Source: Halovenus sp.
Lineage (GTDB): Archaea > Halobacteriota > Halobacteria > Halobacteriales > Haloarculaceae
Direction of reading: 5' to 3'
DNA: 64,000 nt
Assembly: GCA_003551945.1 (NCBI GenBank)
Contig: PUNZ01000158.1
Span: 1-64,000 of the forward strand
Positions 50,390-59,896 of the stretch are shown here, in pieces. The translations under genes were made by a program, and so were the position numbers. Positions within the stretch are counted from its first letter, which is position 1, and every line of letters starts with the position of its first letter. The notes beneath the pieces were generated by a model. That model was not told where the DNA came from. It saw nothing but the letters and a program-made list of their open reading frames with translations, and did no database searches.

Positions 50390-52084
50390 CTAAGGCTCTT
50401 GCTGGCGAGTCTGAAACTCGGCGAGCGTGAACTCAGTCCCCTCATGAGAAACCCTGATGTCATCGTTGACACGTTCGTACTCGACGCCATCGATGCGAAA
50501 CGTCTCGTTTTCCGTCGGTAATTGCTTCGACGCAATCTCTTGCCCATCTTGTTCGACAGTGAGGTTGTAAAACTCATCCACTGGCTCAATACTCACGTTG
50601 GCTCCATTGACTCGCATATCGCTTTTTGCAGGCGAGTCGCGGTATAAAAGGGTCCACTCCTCATCACCCACTGTCCCGAATACTTTGGCGGTGCTATTGC
50701 CTTCGGTAAACGACCAAGCGGTCCGGTCGACATACACGATTTCGCGCCAAGTCGTATCCCCAACCGGAATTGCCACTCGCCCATCAAACGCGAGTTCGTT
50801 GGCAGAGACCGCACGCTCCCAGATATTCCGCTCATCGCTCGTAACAATCACGCCGCTCACCGTGACAGATGGTTCCCACAGTGGGGGGACACTAACGGAG
50901 CCGATATATTGGTCTTCGACCCCTTCCGCGTAGGTTATCGTATAATCTCCCACGTCGAGTTGTCCCTCGGATGCGTCTTCAAGTTCCGTTCCGGGGCTAA
51001 TTGGGGTGACACTGTACGCAATCCCGCCAATTGAAAGCGCAACGACTGCAGCAATGAGCAACCCAACTGCAACTGGTTTCAGCCCTGGAAGGCGTTGTAA
51101 CCGAAGCCGACCTACCTGTGGTCCTGTGGCAGCGACTGCAATGACCACAGCGAGGATAATGATACCGGCAGTTCCCACCGCGCGAAACAAAATGTACTGG
51201 TCAGTCCCGAGATACCAGTATACGGCATCCATTGACCGGGTGACAGCGAACACAAGCGCGGCAAACCAGACGTAGATAATTTCCGGTTGCTGGTTTCGCA
51301 GGTTAAGCAAGGCAACTGCAAGGAGTGCGCCAATAAGGACGCCAAAGAGATGTCCCTGTAACGCAACGTCGACCCAAGAAGGCGTGACAATCCGCGCTTC
51401 TGTAGTTGCCGTCACGATTGGGTTTTCAAACGCACGAACAACTAACCGAAGCACCTGCAACCCAAGAATCGCGACGATCGTCACCAACGGTTTGACAACG
51501 AGCGCAAAGCCTGCAAACGCAAAGACAAGACCCGAGAATCCGATGACGGCACCCGGAACTAACAGACTGCCAAGAAAGCCAACGATAATAACTGCGCCGA
51601 CAAAGACAGCAATCCGACCGGCGGGGACAGAAAGTACTCGACCCCACACCGAATTTGATTCACGACCTAACACGGTGCCTGTGGGAGTAGCCTGTTGTGG
51701 TCGGTAGTGGCCCCACGCGTACTCAACAATTGGTGCGAAGACAATTGCCCCGAGCACGTTCCCCTGTAGATGTGAGTGACTTGCATGGGCAAATGAGGAA
51801 AAGAGTGTTCCCTGGGGATACCACAACGACCAGGACCGGAACGCGGTCATAATTGGTCCGCCTTCTTCAGCCCCTCCTTGAACAAGATAATAGACCGCAT
51901 AGACCAGCGCAATCACGATTGCTGTCCCCCACGGAATCCCGTACACGAAGCGTTTACGAAGGACGGAGACTGGATTGTCAAGTCGACTATACCGCGAGAG
52001 AACCACTGTCGAGAGGACCAGTGCAACGACTAGCGCAACAAGACTGAGTGTTTCCAAAATGATTCCATCGAGCGAAAGCGTCAC
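50390..52084 (-). CDS. rhomboid family intramembrane serine protease with large extra domain
   Basis: A 564-residue protein with about ten membrane segments, then a soluble C-terminal domain (residues 370-564). The rhomboid core has HASHSHLQGN near residue 106 (oxyanion His and Asn), the active Ser in GFSGLVFAFAG near residue 190 and the catalytic His in LQGHLFGVLIG near residue 248. It cuts membrane proteins within the bilayer. The exported C-terminal beta-rich domain (VTVSGVIVTSDERNIWERAV) is specific to haloarchaeal forms and may bind substrates. It converges with the METTL5-like gene. Confidence 0.87.
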   Translation of the reverse strand: MTLSLDGIILETLSLVALVVALVLSTVVLSRYSRLDNPVSVLRKRFVYGIPWGTAIVIALVYAVYYLVQGGAEEGGPIMTAFRSWSLWYPQGTLFSSFAHASHSHLQGNVLGAIVFAPIVEYAWGHYRPQQATPTGTVLGRESNSVWGRVLSVPAGRIAVFVGAVIIVGFLGSLLVPGAVIGFSGLVFAFAGFALVVKPLVTIVAILGLQVLRLVVRAFENPIVTATTEARIVTPSWVDVALQGHLFGVLIGALLAVALLNLRNQQPEIIYVWFAALVFAVTRSMDAVYWYLGTDQYILFRAVGTAGIIILAVVIAVAATGPQVGRLRLQRLPGLKPVAVGLLIAAVVALSIGGIAYSVTPISPGTELEDASEGQLDVGDYTITYAEGVEDQYIGSVSVPPLWEPSVTVSGVIVTSDERNIWERAVSANELAFDGRVAIPVGDTTWREIVYVDRTAWSFTEGNSTAKVFGTVGDEEWTLLYRDSPAKSDMRVNGANVSIEPVDEFYNLTVEQDGQEIASKQLPTENETFRIDGVEYERVNDDIRVSHEGTEFTLAEFQTRQQEP

Positions 52085-52143
52085 TACCAGTAACCGAGGG
52101 CTTGAACCAGATAAACGTTGACCGACGGCTCGGTTGTCTTAGC

Positions 52144-52842
52144 CTACTCACGTCGCCTTACTGGTGAAATGTTATCTCTCCGGTCATCAAGTACCGCAAA
52201 GCGCTCATCGCGTTGCCGTTCAAGTTCACGCAAGAGGCGAGCAGCCCAATCGAGCTTTCGACGCTTTTCAGCGGATACCGCAGGGTCAGCAAAATCCCAG
52301 CCAGGAAAAACTAACTCTGCCGCACCACAGTAATCTGCCAGAAATGCCGCTCTATCCCCATCTGTGAACCCACCAAAATTCCGGACGCCCTCCTTTGGCT
52401 CGGCCTGGGTTGTCGGAATCACAACACTGTGTTCATAGGTTGGAAGATACTCACGTATGAGGTCGGTATTGTCACCATGTGCGTGGACGGCAACGGGCAC
52501 CCCACGTTCCGTCAGCATCTGTGCTGTTTCCGGGTTTTTGTCGATATCCGTAACCATACAATCGACAGCAATGCCAGCAGCCATAAGGTCATCAGCAGCG
52601 GTTGATGCCGCAATGACCGTTTCAGCACTCCGGGCAAGCGAGAGTTCATCCTCTGAGGTAAGCGATGGCCCACCACCTGCGATGGCAACACGGTGGCCAG
52701 CAAGTGACCAGTCATCGACTGCAAAGGTTGGCCCATCAAGGAGCTCTACGAGGACATCACGAGCCGACTCATCACCGCTTCGAGGATACCCAAAGTCCGA
52801 AAGGATTGACTCATATATCGGTTCCCACTCACTGAATTTCAT
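52144..52842 (-). CDS. mptE: 6-hydroxymethylpterin diphosphokinase MptE-like protein
   Basis: A 232-residue DUF115-family enzyme with GHRVAIAGGGPSLTSEDEL near residue 48, DCMVTDIDKNPETAQ near residue 93 and VHAHGDNTDLIREYLP near residue 117, the Asp/His-rich active-site blocks. MptE adds pyrophosphate to 6-hydroxymethyl-dihydropterin in archaea that lack bacterial FolK. Its start lies two bases after the stop of the folP-like gene on the same strand, so the two consecutive folate steps are co-transcribed. Confidence 0.9.
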   Translation of the reverse strand: MKFSEWEPIYESILSDFGYPRSGDESARDVLVELLDGPTFAVDDWSLAGHRVAIAGGGPSLTSEDELSLARSAETVIAASTAADDLMAAGIAVDCMVTDIDKNPETAQMLTERGVPVAVHAHGDNTDLIREYLPTYEHSVVIPTTQAEPKEGVRNFGGFTDGDRAAFLADYCGAAELVFPGWDFADPAVSAEKRRKLDWAARLLRELERQRDERFAVLDDRRDNISPVRRRE

Positions 52843-52844
52843 TC

Positions 52845-53996
52845 TTACAGACTCCGCTCGTGTTCGATTGCGGCGGTAAGTGCAGTTCCAAGTGGGCTAT
52901 CTAACTGGCTGGCAAGCTTGTCAACAGCGGCTACAGGGCCACCAAGTAACGCCCTCCCTGTTTCATCATCAGTGACAACGGTGAGGGGTTCGCCGCTAAC
53001 CCGGTCAGTGAGCCCCATTCGTTGCTCCTGAGTGAGTCCTCGGAGTTCATATAGCCGAGAGACGGCCCAGCCAACCTCGGCTGTCGAGTCACCAAGGCGC
53101 TCAGTATGCCGTGTTGCCTCAGAAAGTGTCGACACATCCAGTGATTCGACAGCAACGGTTGCAGTTGGGTCAGTACCTGTTGCCCGTTTACGGGTGAACT
53201 CCTGCCCAATCAGTGCTGCATCCCGTGTTTCGGCGACATCATGGGTTCGAATAACGTGTGCGCCACGCTCAACCGCCATCGCCGTTGCCGCAAGCGAAAC
53301 TGGGAGCGCCTCGTCCGTCTCTCTTCCTGCTACATCGCGCAGGAAGTTTTTCCGGTTAATAGAGACAAGCAGTGGTTGCCCAATGGCCCTGAACTCCCGG
53401 AGCCGGTCGAAGGTCTCGCGGTCGTCGGCCAGCGTTTTGTCTTCGCTCCAGCCACCGAATGCCGGGTCGATGAGCGTCTTATCAGTGATGCCGTTTTGAA
53501 ACAAAGCATCGTAAATGTCGTCAACTGCTTCGATTGCACCCGGTCGTTCAAGATCCGGTGGACTTGCCATCTTTCCAACGGCGACGTCGTACTCCTCACA
53601 CACCTCAGGCATCTTCGGGTCTGCAAATCCACAGATATCGTTCACCATATCAAATCCTTCAGCGAGTGCTTTCTCAGCAACTTCGTGGTATCGAGTTTCG
53701 ATGGAATAAATAGCATCACCGCTGACGCTCTCGATGGTTTCGAGCGCTGTCTCAAGTCGGTCAATTTCCTCTTGTGCGGAAAGAACCTCAAACCGCTTGT
53801 TGGCAGATTCGAGGCCGATGTCGACGATATCTGCCCCTTGGTCGATAAGCTCCTCATCGACGTAGGCAGCAGCCTCGTCAGCACTGTTGAACACGGAGGG
53901 TTTGTATGGGGATTCCTGGCTGACGTTCAGGACGCCCATGATTCGCGGCGGATACTCATCTCCAATCTTCAAACCGGCAGCATCGACTGTTCGCAT
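52845..53996 (-). CDS. folP: dihydropteroate synthase-like protein
   Basis: A 383-residue protein. The TIM barrel begins at MGVLNVSQESPYK near residue 20 with DIVDIGLESA near residue 57 (pterin-binding Asp) and NDICGFADP near residue 117, LIDPAFGGWSEDKTL near residue 170 and HVIRTHDV near residue 250. The C-terminal 100 residues form a haloarchaea-specific extension. It condenses the pterin diphosphate made by MptE with an aminobenzoate-type ring. It is directly upstream of mptE, forming a two-gene folate operon. Confidence 0.9.
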   Translation of the reverse strand: MRTVDAAGLKIGDEYPPRIMGVLNVSQESPYKPSVFNSADEAAAYVDEELIDQGADIVDIGLESANKRFEVLSAQEEIDRLETALETIESVSGDAIYSIETRYHEVAEKALAEGFDMVNDICGFADPKMPEVCEEYDVAVGKMASPPDLERPGAIEAVDDIYDALFQNGITDKTLIDPAFGGWSEDKTLADDRETFDRLREFRAIGQPLLVSINRKNFLRDVAGRETDEALPVSLAATAMAVERGAHVIRTHDVAETRDAALIGQEFTRKRATGTDPTATVAVESLDVSTLSEATRHTERLGDSTAEVGWAVSRLYELRGLTQEQRMGLTDRVSGEPLTVVTDDETGRALLGGPVAAVDKLASQLDSPLGTALTAAIEHERSL

Positions 53997-54094
53997 GTCC
54001 CCTAGTTGGCTCCCATCGTGTTAAATCAGTCGTCGTCCGTCCGAGCAGACCACGTTTCGCGCGGCTTTTACGGTGGTCTCCCATACTCCCGTTG

Positions 54095-54922
54095 ATGACT
54101 GGCGGGGACCGACCGACTGACACAGTTGAGAACCCACCCGAGCTAGCTGTTGCCGTCGTTGAGGCAGAGACACCAGGCAACGTTGGGACGATTGCCCGTG
54201 CGATGAAAAACTTCGGCCTCTCCGACTTGCTGTTGGTTACTCCACCGGAACTTGACCCAGACGGTGAGGCATACGGATTTGCCGGACAAGCCAGGGAAGA
54301 TATTCTCCCGAACGCAACCGAATTAACCTTCGAGGAACTCGCCAACAACTACTACACGGTAGCCTGCACCGCCGTGCCGAACGAAGACCCAACGAATCAC
54401 ATCCGCTATCCCGCAATGGAAGTAGGCGACTTGAGAGACCACCTCGCTGGAGTTACCGAACCCACGGCAATCGTATTCGGTCGGGAGCGGGTCGGGTTGA
54501 CGAATGATGAACTAACACACCTTGATGCGCTGTGTTCAATTCCCGCGAGTGAATCGTATCCCTCACTCAACCTCGGCCAGGCGGCGACAATTACGCTGTA
54601 TGAACTCCGGGGGCTGTCGCTTGACTCGACACAACATCCCGATGAACTCCACCGGCGCGCTCCAAAGCCAGAAGTTGAGCGACTACATGACCAGTTTGCA
54701 GAGTATGTTACTGCGGTTGGGCATCCCGAGCCAAAGCGCGAGAAGGCCACACGGATGTTCCGGCGGTTGCTCGGTCGTGCACAACCGACACCCCGAGAAA
54801 CCAGCACGCTTCATGGGCTATTCCGTCGGGGCGTGCAATGGGCAGATGGCTCGCACCCGGGGCGGGCTTCCACCGACGATGAGCCCCAGGATAACTCACC
54901 GACCGACAAGCGTACAGAATAA
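54095..54922 (+). CDS. SPOUT-class RNA 2'-O-methyltransferase (TrmJ-like)
   Basis: A 275-residue SpoU-family enzyme with the three knot motifs: NVGTIARAMKNFG near residue 31, VFGRERVGLTNDEL near residue 128 and SLNLGQAATITLYEL near residue 160. TrmJ methylates the ribose of tRNA position 32 in archaea, and length and motifs fit that group. A helical C-terminal domain follows. The ATG at 54095 is used; a TTG three bases earlier is also possible. It diverges from folP across about 100 bases. Confidence 0.88.
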   Translation: MTGGDRPTDTVENPPELAVAVVEAETPGNVGTIARAMKNFGLSDLLLVTPPELDPDGEAYGFAGQAREDILPNATELTFEELANNYYTVACTAVPNEDPTNHIRYPAMEVGDLRDHLAGVTEPTAIVFGRERVGLTNDELTHLDALCSIPASESYPSLNLGQAATITLYELRGLSLDSTQHPDELHRRAPKPEVERLHDQFAEYVTAVGHPEPKREKATRMFRRLLGRAQPTPRETSTLHGLFRRGVQWADGSHPGRASTDDEPQDNSPTDKRTE

Positions 54923-54960
54923 CCCACCGTCAAAAACAGAGAATAACCTCTGGCCGAGCG

Positions 54961-56508
54961 TTACCTTGGGTGGTCCGGTATCTCAAAATACTGTGCGAGC
55001 AATTTCTTTTGACCGGCTCTGAGATGATACAACAGCGTTGGCCCGGTAATTCCGAGGGCATCTGCGACCTCTTCTGCTGAACTACCGCGAGGCGATTCAA
55101 AGTAGTCCGCAAAGAACGCCGTTCTGAGTGCGTTTTCCTGTCGGTCTGTGAGCGCCTCGCCAAGTTCTTCACGGAACTCATCTGGAGACTGTGAGACACG
55201 TTCTTTCTCTCGTTTTGCTCGAACCGAACTCTCGAATTCGGTGGTAACGTGCTCTGCAACACGGCGGACATCTTCCGCAGGGGAAAGCTCAACAACAAGT
55301 TCGCCGACCCCATCACTAAACGACCCTGACTGGATTGTTGCTCCACGCTCGGCAAGCCGAGCGACAGCTGTCGCTGAATCCACCGAGACCTCTAGCGAGC
55401 CACTCTCATCATGGGTGCTGAGCACGCGACAGCTCTTGATGTGCTCATGAGCGCGTAACGAGTTCGCATATTCATCGACACAACCATCACGTACGGTTAG
55501 GTAACAAAGGAGTGGCTCATCGTGTTGGAGAATCATTCCATCGATAGTAAGGGTTCCATCATGAGTGGCTGTTGCGTCAACGAATGGGTCCTGGTTGTCC
55601 CGGATTGCTAGGGTGAGTTCAACGACGGTATCTGACAGCAGGAGACTCCGGTGACGGGCTGCGTTGATAGCGAACCCTGCCATCTCCCCGACAGTTTCGA
55701 AGTTTGCGCGTTCACGCTCGGAGAAGGCATTCTGGTCCGTCGCATAGATACTCACGACGCCGTAGACGCTTGAGCCATATGTCAGTGGAACTGCGAGCAG
55801 CGATTGAATCCCATCGGCAAACGCTGCACGCCGAACAGCTTCAGGAACAGCCACTTCCTCACCAAGTGGTTGCACAAGCTGTGGTTCTGCAGTTTCAATC
55901 GCTTGCTGTTCAGGGCCAACTGCTTTCCCTTCAAGCGTCCGTTCGATTGCATCGAGTGTTCGACCTGTCGAACCTGCAGCGGCTCGAACCGAAAGGCGCT
56001 CGCCACCGAGTTCTCGTTCAGCCATCAGTGCAAAGGCATAGAGTTCGGTCCCGCCAAGTCGTTCACAGATTGTTTCTGCTATCTCCTCGCGGGTTGAAAC
56101 GGCAACAAGTTCTCCTAATACATCGGAGATAAGCGCGTTGATATTGGTAAGTCGATCTACTTCTCCTCGAAGCTCGCCAATCGTTCGGCGGTCATGATAG
56201 CGCTCCGAGCAATCTTGAACATACAATGTTACCCCATCATCAGTGGGGAGCACAGTAACCGAGAGCCACTTATCGAGTTCTGGATAATATTCCTCGAACT
56301 CCTGAGAGTCGATTGACTCCGTTTCGAAAAGCCGAGGGACGGTATCCTCGACTGATGCTGGAAACAGGTCCGTAAGTACTTTTCCTGCAGAAACACAGTC
56401 GGTATCGAGTGAGAGCAACTCCCGTGCACAGTCGTTGGCAGCCACAATAGCACCCGTCTCTGTCGTGGACAGTATCCCGACTGGTGCACGGTTAAGTCGC
56501 TCGTCCAT
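54961..56508 (-). CDS. Bat-type transcriptional activator (PAS-GAF-HTH_10)
   Basis: A 515-residue regulator with a PAS domain (residues 5-110, GAIVAANDCARELL), a GAF domain (residues 140-280, SLLAVPLTYGSSVYGVVSIY) and a bacterio-opsin-activator-type domain, then the C-terminal HTH_10 (LTDRQENALRTAFFADYFE, GSSAEEVADALGITGPTLLYHL). Haloarchaeal Bat relatives sense redox, light or small molecules and switch on target genes. It lies just downstream of a histidine kinase gene on the same strand, so the two may form one signal pathway. Confidence 0.88.
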   Translation of the reverse strand: MDERLNRAPVGILSTTETGAIVAANDCARELLSLDTDCVSAGKVLTDLFPASVEDTVPRLFETESIDSQEFEEYYPELDKWLSVTVLPTDDGVTLYVQDCSERYHDRRTIGELRGEVDRLTNINALISDVLGELVAVSTREEIAETICERLGGTELYAFALMAERELGGERLSVRAAAGSTGRTLDAIERTLEGKAVGPEQQAIETAEPQLVQPLGEEVAVPEAVRRAAFADGIQSLLAVPLTYGSSVYGVVSIYATDQNAFSERERANFETVGEMAGFAINAARHRSLLLSDTVVELTLAIRDNQDPFVDATATHDGTLTIDGMILQHDEPLLCYLTVRDGCVDEYANSLRAHEHIKSCRVLSTHDESGSLEVSVDSATAVARLAERGATIQSGSFSDGVGELVVELSPAEDVRRVAEHVTTEFESSVRAKREKERVSQSPDEFREELGEALTDRQENALRTAFFADYFESPRGSSAEEVADALGITGPTLLYHLRAGQKKLLAQYFEIPDHPR

Positions 56509-56547
56509 ACAACATTCCCGGTATCAGACACAATAATTGACTCGGTC

Positions 56548-57540
56548 TCATTCAGCGGTGACACCCCGAAATTCAAACCGTGCGCCGCCGGAGTCCGCTT
56601 CTGTTGCACTAACTGACCATCCATGCTGTTCTGCTATGCGTTTGACGATCGCGAGACCAAGCCCGGTTCCATGCCGGTGTTGGCTCTGACCCGGAGTAAA
56701 GACGTGTTCGTGTTGGTCTGTCGGTATCCCATGGCCGTCGTCTTCGACAAAAAACCCGTCCGCGAGTGGCCCGACCTGTACAGAGACCGAATCCACACTC
56801 GTTGTCCCGTGTTCGATAGTATTTCGAAACAAATTTTCAAACAGGCGGCTGAGGCGGTCAGGGTCACCCCGGGTGACTTGTAGGGAGTGATCGACAGAGA
56901 GTGTTGCAGCACCAGTATCGACCGTCTGCCAAGCACACTCTGCAATTTCTGCGAGGGTAACTGATTCATCAGCTGTGCTGTTGTCACCGTCCCGCGCCAG
57001 CATGAGGACATCGTCGATGATTCGCTCCATCCGACCGTGGGCTTGCTCAACCTGCGAAAGATGCGAAGAAAGCGGATTGTGAGTTTTACCCTTCCCATCG
57101 GTTGTCATATCGTCAATAGCCTCTAGATGTGCCTTTGCGACATCCAGTGGGTTCCGAAGATCATGGCTGATGACGCTTGCAACTCGGTCGACGCCGATGT
57201 TGTGCCCACAACTGACGAACACGATATATCCCTGCTGCTCTCCTGGAGGGACTACCCGACCGTGGTACTGCAGTTTATTCGCCGCAGATTCGACATCGGT
57301 TTCCCCCCCTACCGTGACACTGATTGTTCCCCCTGTGTTGAGTGTATCAGCGACCGTGGGTGACTGAATATTCAGCACCGCCTCGACTGAAGATTCTGCT
57401 GGTGGCGACCCAAAGACCGCAGAAAACGCGTCATTGACTTCCTCGATAACAGTGCCAGTATCGGTAGATGAGTAGCGGAGAACGGGGTCCGGATAATCCA
57501 CGGGCGTTGGGAGCGTTGAGGAGTGACGGTTTTGGGTCAT
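56548..57540 (-). CDS. PAS-containing sensor histidine kinase
   Basis: A 330-residue soluble kinase. Residues 20-115 are a divergent PAS-type domain. The H-box is SVISHDLRNPLDVAKAHLEA near residue 132, and the ATPase part has N-box LFENLFRNTIEHG near residue 240, G1 VEDDGHGIP and G2 GTGLGLAIVKRIAEQHG near residue 297. No membrane spans occur, so the signal is cytoplasmic. ATG at 57540. It lies 40 bases before the Bat-type regulator, the likely partner even though that protein has no receiver domain. Confidence 0.9.
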   Translation of the reverse strand: MTQNRHSSTLPTPVDYPDPVLRYSSTDTGTVIEEVNDAFSAVFGSPPAESSVEAVLNIQSPTVADTLNTGGTISVTVGGETDVESAANKLQYHGRVVPPGEQQGYIVFVSCGHNIGVDRVASVISHDLRNPLDVAKAHLEAIDDMTTDGKGKTHNPLSSHLSQVEQAHGRMERIIDDVLMLARDGDNSTADESVTLAEIAECAWQTVDTGAATLSVDHSLQVTRGDPDRLSRLFENLFRNTIEHGTTSVDSVSVQVGPLADGFFVEDDGHGIPTDQHEHVFTPGQSQHRHGTGLGLAIVKRIAEQHGWSVSATEADSGGARFEFRGVTAE

Positions 57541-57768
57541 GTGTTGAGCGCAGTGTACGGAGGCGTCGGCCAACCGTTTCGAGCGCTATCGACAAGCTTT
57601 CGGTTCATTCAAAGTGGTGAGCGCGACATATAAAGAACTACGGGACAGTTTCTGGGCCGGCCACTGCCATCGAACCAGTACCCACAGAGTGGGGCAAGTA
57701 TTCATAGCTAACCTCCGGCTATACGGCCGGCCGAATCAATCATACGGGTTGGGAACATACGCGGAGAT

Positions 57769-58224
57769 ATGAGCGGCCAATGGACCGATATGATTGCCGG
57801 TGCACGGATGCAAGTCGACCAACAGTTTCAACAGCGAGTCATCGATTCGGAGTTTTCTAACCAGCAATGGGGCCTGATTATGACTGCTGTGCAGTTTGAA
57901 ATTGAATCAGCAGAAACACCGGAAGAGGCAGAAATTGTGGCGAACACTGAGCAGGTTCATCATATCATCCCCGAGTTAGACAACATTCCAGATGGCATGG
58001 GTGGGCCACCACAAGCAAACACAAGCGGAGGGGGTGGCGGATTACTCGGCCGTGTCAGGAGTCTCTTTGGCGGCGGAGATGGTGGCAGTTCAAGCGACCA
58101 ACGAGAAGCAACTGCGGTGGCACTTGTCGAAGAGTATGCCGTTGAGCTGCAGGACTTTCTCGAACAGCAGGGGCGCTGGGAAGAGATTTGTGCGGCATAT
58201 GCTGAACAACACTCCCAAGGCTAA
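57769..58224 (+). CDS. DUF5799-type conserved haloarchaeal protein
   Basis: A 151-residue protein. The N-terminal half (WTDMIAGARMQVDQQFQQRV, NQQWGLIMTAVQFEIESAE) is helical and conserved. A Gly/Ser-rich linker (SGGGGGLLGRVRSLFGGGDG) joins it to a C-terminal helix pair (VALVEEYAVELQDFLEQQGR). It matches the haloarchaea-only DUF5799 family. The role is unknown. The linker could allow two helices to fold back, as in coiled-coil proteins. Confidence 0.75.
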   Translation: MSGQWTDMIAGARMQVDQQFQQRVIDSEFSNQQWGLIMTAVQFEIESAETPEEAEIVANTEQVHHIIPELDNIPDGMGGPPQANTSGGGGGLLGRVRSLFGGGDGGSSSDQREATAVALVEEYAVELQDFLEQQGRWEEICAAYAEQHSQG

Positions 58225-58360
58225 GACGGACGACCTACTGTTTGGGTATTCCTGTACTGTTTCGCAGTGACCAATCCGAGTTCATTTGCCAGCAAGACCA
58301 GCGGCTGCTGGAGGTCCACAAGCAGTACGCTTATGGTTCGCAGGCGGGCATTTCAACACA

Positions 58361-59215
58361 ATGAGTTTAACGTGTTCGGTGCTGGGCCATCGATACGGTC
58401 AGACCGAGGTCGAGCGCGAGCGAGAGGAAGAGGGCAGTGAAGTCATCATTACCGTTCGCGAGGTAACCCGTTGTGACCGCTGTGGAAACGAACGGATTGT
58501 CTCGGAAAATAAGGAAGTAACGACACTCGAAACGGCGGCGGAGATAGTCGCGGATGACCTCGAAGCAGAGGAGGCTGCAGAGAGTCCCGACGAGACAGCA
58601 GAGCAGACTGAAACAGCGAGTGAGGAACCCCAACCAGCGAGTGAACAGCCGACGGTAGATGTAGCCGAGGCTGAGGAGCATCTTGAAACCTCCGGCGTCA
58701 GTGGTGTCCATGACGATAGTATGACTGACGATGTTATCGAAGCGGGAGAGGATGATGCGGTTATTCTTGACGATGATGATGATGAGGACGAAATCGAGCG
58801 AAAGCCCGGTCAGTGGCCCGAAGAAGCGGAGGCACAAGCAGCGGAAAGCGCTGATGGAGAGACTGACTCGTGGCCAGAGGAGGACGAGGCTGAGGTGTCG
58901 GGGAATGCACAGTCGGCTGAGTGGCCTGAAGAGACGTTACCTGAAACAACTGATGACCACCGCGAACCCGGTGAGTGGCCCCAAGAGCCAGAGCCAGAAG
59001 ATGACGGGAGCAAATGGGAATCGCTGACAAAGCCGGAACCACGCCCGCTTGACGAACCGGCGGTCGAACCGACAAAAAGTGCAGTTTCAGTTCCAGATGG
59101 AATCTTTCGCTGTTCGGAATGTGAGTATTCGACGCCCGTTGAGCAGTCACCCCTGCGTGCGGGTGACTTTTGCCCGGAATGTCGTATTGGCTCGCTTGAA
59201 CACCACACTGAGTAA
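58361..59215 (+). CDS. two-zinc-ribbon acidic protein (DUF7093-like)
   Basis: A 284-residue protein with a Cys pair in RCDRCGNERI near residue 39 and a zinc ribbon at the end (CSECEYSTPVEQSP, then CPECRIGSLEHH). Between them lie about 190 very acidic, low-complexity residues containing four WP(E/Q)E motifs (QWPEE, SWPEE, EWPEE, EWPQE). The ATG at 58361 starts MSLTCSVLGHRYG. It could be a flexible protein-binding adaptor; no enzyme motif is seen. It follows the DUF5799-type gene on the same strand after 136 bases. Confidence 0.78.
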   Translation: MSLTCSVLGHRYGQTEVEREREEEGSEVIITVREVTRCDRCGNERIVSENKEVTTLETAAEIVADDLEAEEAAESPDETAEQTETASEEPQPASEQPTVDVAEAEEHLETSGVSGVHDDSMTDDVIEAGEDDAVILDDDDDEDEIERKPGQWPEEAEAQAAESADGETDSWPEEDEAEVSGNAQSAEWPEETLPETTDDHREPGEWPQEPEPEDDGSKWESLTKPEPRPLDEPAVEPTKSAVSVPDGIFRCSECEYSTPVEQSPLRAGDFCPECRIGSLEHHTE

Positions 59216-59317
59216 CGATTGACGGCCAGTTCTTCGACAATTGTCTGCTTTTCTCTGGAGTTATCGGCCAAGGGTTCGCACGAAAAAGGTAATAGGGGGC
59301 CTATCAAACGTTGTCCT

Positions 59318-59707
59318 ATGCGGGAGTACAAGATGCGTCGGGGAGAACATCTCGAGGACAGAGTCGAGGACATGAAGGCATACGTTGAGGAATATTTCGG
59401 TCCAGTCAGCGGGACCGAACCGTACAAAAACACCGAACTGTATGTCGTCGAAGAGCCTGATAACCCAGTATTCGATAAGGTTACGGCTGGAGCCGTACCG
59501 TACAGCGGAAAAAAAGATACCCTTGCGCTTGATATCGAAGAGCGCCCGGCAAAAGAGGTCATTCAGGAAGGAAACGTCGACGCTGCTGAAGAGGCAGTCA
59601 GCCTCAAAAACGACTTTTTGCTCAATGCAACCGGTCGGGACGCCAAATCCCGCCGCGAGTCGATGAAACGAGACGTTGAAGACAAGGAAGTACCGGATAA
59701 CGTCTGA
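59318..59707 (+). CDS. DUF5611-type conserved archaeal protein
   Basis: A 129-residue soluble protein: MREYKMRRGEHLEDRVEDMK, then KNTELYVVEEPDNPVFDKVT, AGAVPYSGKKDTLALDIEERP and LLNATGRDAKSRRESMKRDV. It fits the small archaeal DUF5611 family. The basic, Lys/Arg-rich C-terminus contrasts with the acidic middle and could contact nucleic acid. No function is known. The ATG at 59318 is chosen; the frame is open back to 59219 but reads as non-coding. Confidence 0.72.
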   Translation: MREYKMRRGEHLEDRVEDMKAYVEEYFGPVSGTEPYKNTELYVVEEPDNPVFDKVTAGAVPYSGKKDTLALDIEERPAKEVIQEGNVDAAEEAVSLKNDFLLNATGRDAKSRRESMKRDVEDKEVPDNV

Positions 59708-59896
59708 TTCGGGAGAGGTAATCGGTTAAGTAACACACGTTCGTACGGACACAGATTATATCGAATATTTTGAAGAAAACCTGAGGAGGACGAGACCGAT
59801 TTGTTAGGTCTATCGTAGCTAATCAAGTCACTCTCATCAAGAGACAGCACGGCGGAGATGGTATTTGTGTGAATACCGTTCCACGGCGATATTTTT

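Noticed and set aside
51006..51707. Several forward frames opposite the large rhomboid gene
   Set aside because: They are Thr/Ala/Pro/Arg-rich mirror frames of membrane-segment codons and have no independent support.
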